Shown here piece by piece: positions 33,921-35,334 of a stretch of DNA of 35,334 nucleotides. Each line of letters starts with the position of its first letter. Position 1 is the first letter of the stretch. A model generated the notes under the pieces. The model ran no database searches. It was not told the origin of the DNA and saw only the letters and a list, made by a program, of their open reading frames with translations. A program made the translations under genes and the position numbers. The DNA is from Arcobacter cryaerophilus gv. crypticus (GTDB lineage: Bacteria > Campylobacterota > Campylobacteria > Campylobacterales > Arcobacteraceae), in NCBI RefSeq assembly GCF_002993025.1, contig NZ_NXGI01000008.1:1-35334 (forward strand). Reading direction: 5' to 3'.

Positions 33921-35108
33921 CTAAAATTTATATTCAACACTAGCTAAATATTTATTATAATCTGTATCACCATTTGCTTGGTCAGCATCTACATTTACAT
34001 ACATAATATTTGTATTTAAATTTTTTGTGAAATTATATCCAGCACTTAGATTTAACTCTTTTTCTTTAAGTCCTGAATTTGTAGCGTTATCATATCTTGT
34101 AATTCCATACAAAGCACCAAAGTCAAAATCATAAATTGAATAACCCAAAGAACCATAAATAGTTCTAGCATCTAAAGTATATACTTGATTTCCATCTTCA
34201 AATGGTGAAATATTGTCTCCATAAGAAGTTATAATATCAGCTCCACCTTTTTTACTTGTTTTTATTAAACCAACTGCTGAAGTTAAATCTTCAAAATTAC
34301 CATTTAACTCAAAATGTGCTACATAACCATTTTCTAAACTATTATTAGTTTTATATTCATTAGTTAAGCTACTCTTTGCATATTGTGCAATAGCTCCAAA
34401 ATGTTCTAAATTGTAAGAAGTTTTTAAACCATAGAATTTTACTGCATCTGGAATTTGGTAGTAGTAAGGATTTATTTCCAATCCCTCTAAACTCTCATTT
34501 TTAATATCAACTACATAAATACCTTTATTTAAATCATTTGGTTTATGAAAGTCTTCACTTGTATCAATTCCTGATTCAGCTTTTCTATTTGAAAATGCTA
34601 AAGATACAGTAGTATCAGGAATTGCTGTAATCTCGGCAATAGCTCCTTGTTGATAATCTGTAAGCCACTCTAATTCACCTTCATATCTACCTGCTTTAAT
34701 TAATAACATCTCATTTAAAGAGTATTGTAAATATGCTTGAGTTATTAAAGCATTGTTTTCAAAAGGTCCTTCGTTTTTTCTATCATCTTTGTGTTTTTCA
34801 CCAAGTTTAATATTTCCTTTTACTTGAGTTCCTAAACTAAAACCATAAAAACTAGCAGTGTTATATCCTAAAGTTAAATTACCATTACCAAATGCAAAAT
34901 CTCTAGATTGACCTTTATTATCTTGAGTTAATCCATATAATCCTATGCTTCCCTCAATTTTACCATTTTTGAAAGCATCATCAATAGAGTTTGCATTTTC
35001 TATGTTATCTTTTTTAAAAGGTGCTTCAATCTCTTTGTCAAAAGCTGAAGCAGCAAACATTGTACTTGATAACATAATAGTTGAAACAACTAAACTTAAT
35101 TTTTTCAT
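33921..35108 (-). CDS. Outer-membrane porin
   Basis: A 395-residue secreted beta-barrel protein. It has a signal peptide MKKLSLVVSTIMLSSTMFA cleaved near ASA-FDKE, then alternating strand segments (GSIGLYGLTQ, GNLTLGYNTASF, LLIKAGRYEGELEWLTDYQQG) and a C-terminal strand NKYLASVEYKF ending in phenylalanine, the BAM-recognition signal. The layout resembles Campylobacterota OprD-like/major outer-membrane porins. I choose ATG 35108, directly after AAGGAG; an in-frame upstream ATG (35129) would spoil the signal peptide. A Fur-like palindrome lies in its leader and an IS end 89 bases upstream. Substrate unknown. Confidence 0.85.
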   Translation of the reverse strand: MKKLSLVVSTIMLSSTMFAASAFDKEIEAPFKKDNIENANSIDDAFKNGKIEGSIGLYGLTQDNKGQSRDFAFGNGNLTLGYNTASFYGFSLGTQVKGNIKLGEKHKDDRKNEGPFENNALITQAYLQYSLNEMLLIKAGRYEGELEWLTDYQQGAIAEITAIPDTTVSLAFSNRKAESGIDTSEDFHKPNDLNKGIYVVDIKNESLEGLEINPYYYQIPDAVKFYGLKTSYNLEHFGAIAQYAKSSLTNEYKTNNSLENGYVAHFELNGNFEDLTSAVGLIKTSKKGGADIITSYGDNISPFEDGNQVYTLDARTIYGSLGYSIYDFDFGALYGITRYDNATNSGLKEKELNLSAGYNFTKNLNTNIMYVNVDADQANGDTDYNKYLASVEYKF

Positions 35109-35133
35109 AAATACTCCTTTAGTTAACAATCCA

Positions 35134-35174
35134 AATGATACTTGTTATCATTATTTTTAGATTTTGGAATAATA
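35134..35174 (-). promoter_or_regulatory. Fur-like palindrome and promoter of the porin gene
   Basis: AATGATA-CTTGT-TATCATT (35134-35152) is a 7-5-7 palindrome. Its core TGATACTTGTTATCA differs from the Campylobacter-type Fur box TGATAATNATTATCA at two positions. On the minus strand an extended -10 TGTATTAT lies at about 35174-35169, so the palindrome would cover roughly +10 to +28, a repressor position. Confidence 0.5.
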
Positions 35175-35250
35175 CATTTTTTTTTATTAATAATTTACTC
35201 AACTTTCGCACATAAAAAATCTTCAATTTCTTATATATAAAAGCTATAAT

Positions 35251-35315
35251 AAAGCCCATAAATAGGCACTTTTTGATATAATTTCATCACTACAATCAAC
35301 TATATAAAGGGCTTT
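35251..35315 (+). promoter_or_regulatory. Leader inverted repeat that could hide the transposase ribosome site
   Basis: AAAGCCC (35251-35257) is complementary to GGGCTTT (35309-35315), which includes part of the ribosome site. The likely transposase promoter (-10 at 35277) lies between the arms, so only transcripts entering from outside would contain both arms. Confidence 0.4.
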
Positions 35316-35318
35316 TTT

Positions 35319-35334
35319 ATGGGACTTGATGATT
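35319..35334 (+). CDS. Transposase N-terminus (partial, runs off window)
   Basis: ATG GGA CTT GAT GAT encodes MGLDD, preceded by AAAGG nine bases upstream and by a sigma-70-type -10. It is called a transposase only because it opens just inside the terminal inverted repeat. Confidence 0.55.

Larger units (their letters stand above)
35197..35334 (+). mobile_element. Left end of an insertion sequence (partial)
   Basis: Starts with ACTCAACTTTCGCACAT; 35197-35217 is the exact reverse complement of 124-144. It has TATAAT at 35277-35282 (and another at 35245-35250), AAAGG at 35306-35310 and ATG at 35319, the first codons of a gene reading inward. This is the normal layout of an IS left end. The remainder lies outside the window. 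Confidence 0.8.

Noticed and set aside
1-35334. CRISPR arrays, phage genes, toxin-antitoxin pairs, restriction systems
   Set aside because: No regularly spaced direct repeats and no recognisable genes for any of these; the AAA/DUF4143 ATPase alone is not evidence for a defence system.

Overview
The window looks like a chromosomal segment of an Arcobacter-type member of the Campylobacterota. Base composition is very AT-rich. The Nfu, Mqo, PncC, 6-aminodeoxyfutalosine deaminase, AroQ, porin and second MnmA proteins are all of the kind found in that phylum. Genus-level placement is inferred from remembered protein likeness, not from a search. Both window ends lie inside copies of one insertion sequence (IS). 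The right end of a copy occupies 1-144 and the left end of a copy occupies 35197-35334, in the same orientation and sharing a perfect 21-bp terminal repeat.

Layout. 148-5133 (minus): ileS, an unlisted 37-residue membrane peptide, nfu, a TPR-like gene and murE, tightly coupled. 5320-7220 (plus): mqo and pncC. 7275-7630: tRNA-Lys, -Glu, -Val and -Asp behind a consensus promoter. 7696-9931: a Cache-domain histidine kinase and an OmpR-type regulator. 10005-22155: three sodium:solute symporters with their small partner subunits (DUF4212/VC_2705-type, then two DUF485-ActP pairs), two DUF294 nucleotidyltransferase plus DEDD exonuclease modules, and a CDF-like membrane protein. 22238-25846: ackA, pta and a second ackA. 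25847-26229: terminator, a decayed minus-strand coding remnant and a promoter. 26230-27495: an AAA/DUF4143 ATPase. 27511-30115 (minus): aroQ, aminofutalosine deaminase, sppA. 30193-33888 (plus): an M24 peptidase, folK and two different mnmA genes. 33921-35108 (minus): a porin.

The centre of the window (7.7-25.9 kb) reads as one acetate/short-carboxylate island: sensing, uptake by three symporters, possible nucleotidyl-transfer control of uptake, and activation or overflow through AckA-Pta. The main new observation is a shared promoter architecture. Two TGCTAYT-like heptamers spaced exactly 11 bp apart, the second starting exactly 16 bp upstream of the -10 hexamer, occur before the DUF4212-symporter operon, before the first DUF485-ActP pair and before pta-ackA2. 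This is the geometry expected of an OmpR-family activator. The two-component system encoded immediately upstream of the first site is the obvious candidate, so the window probably contains a carboxylate-responsive regulon with its regulator and three of its targets.

Other points of note are adjacent MnmA paralogs of two different cysteine-motif classes, two non-identical acetate kinases flanking pta, a Fur-like palindrome before the porin, and a leader hairpin in the IS that could shield the transposase from read-through translation.
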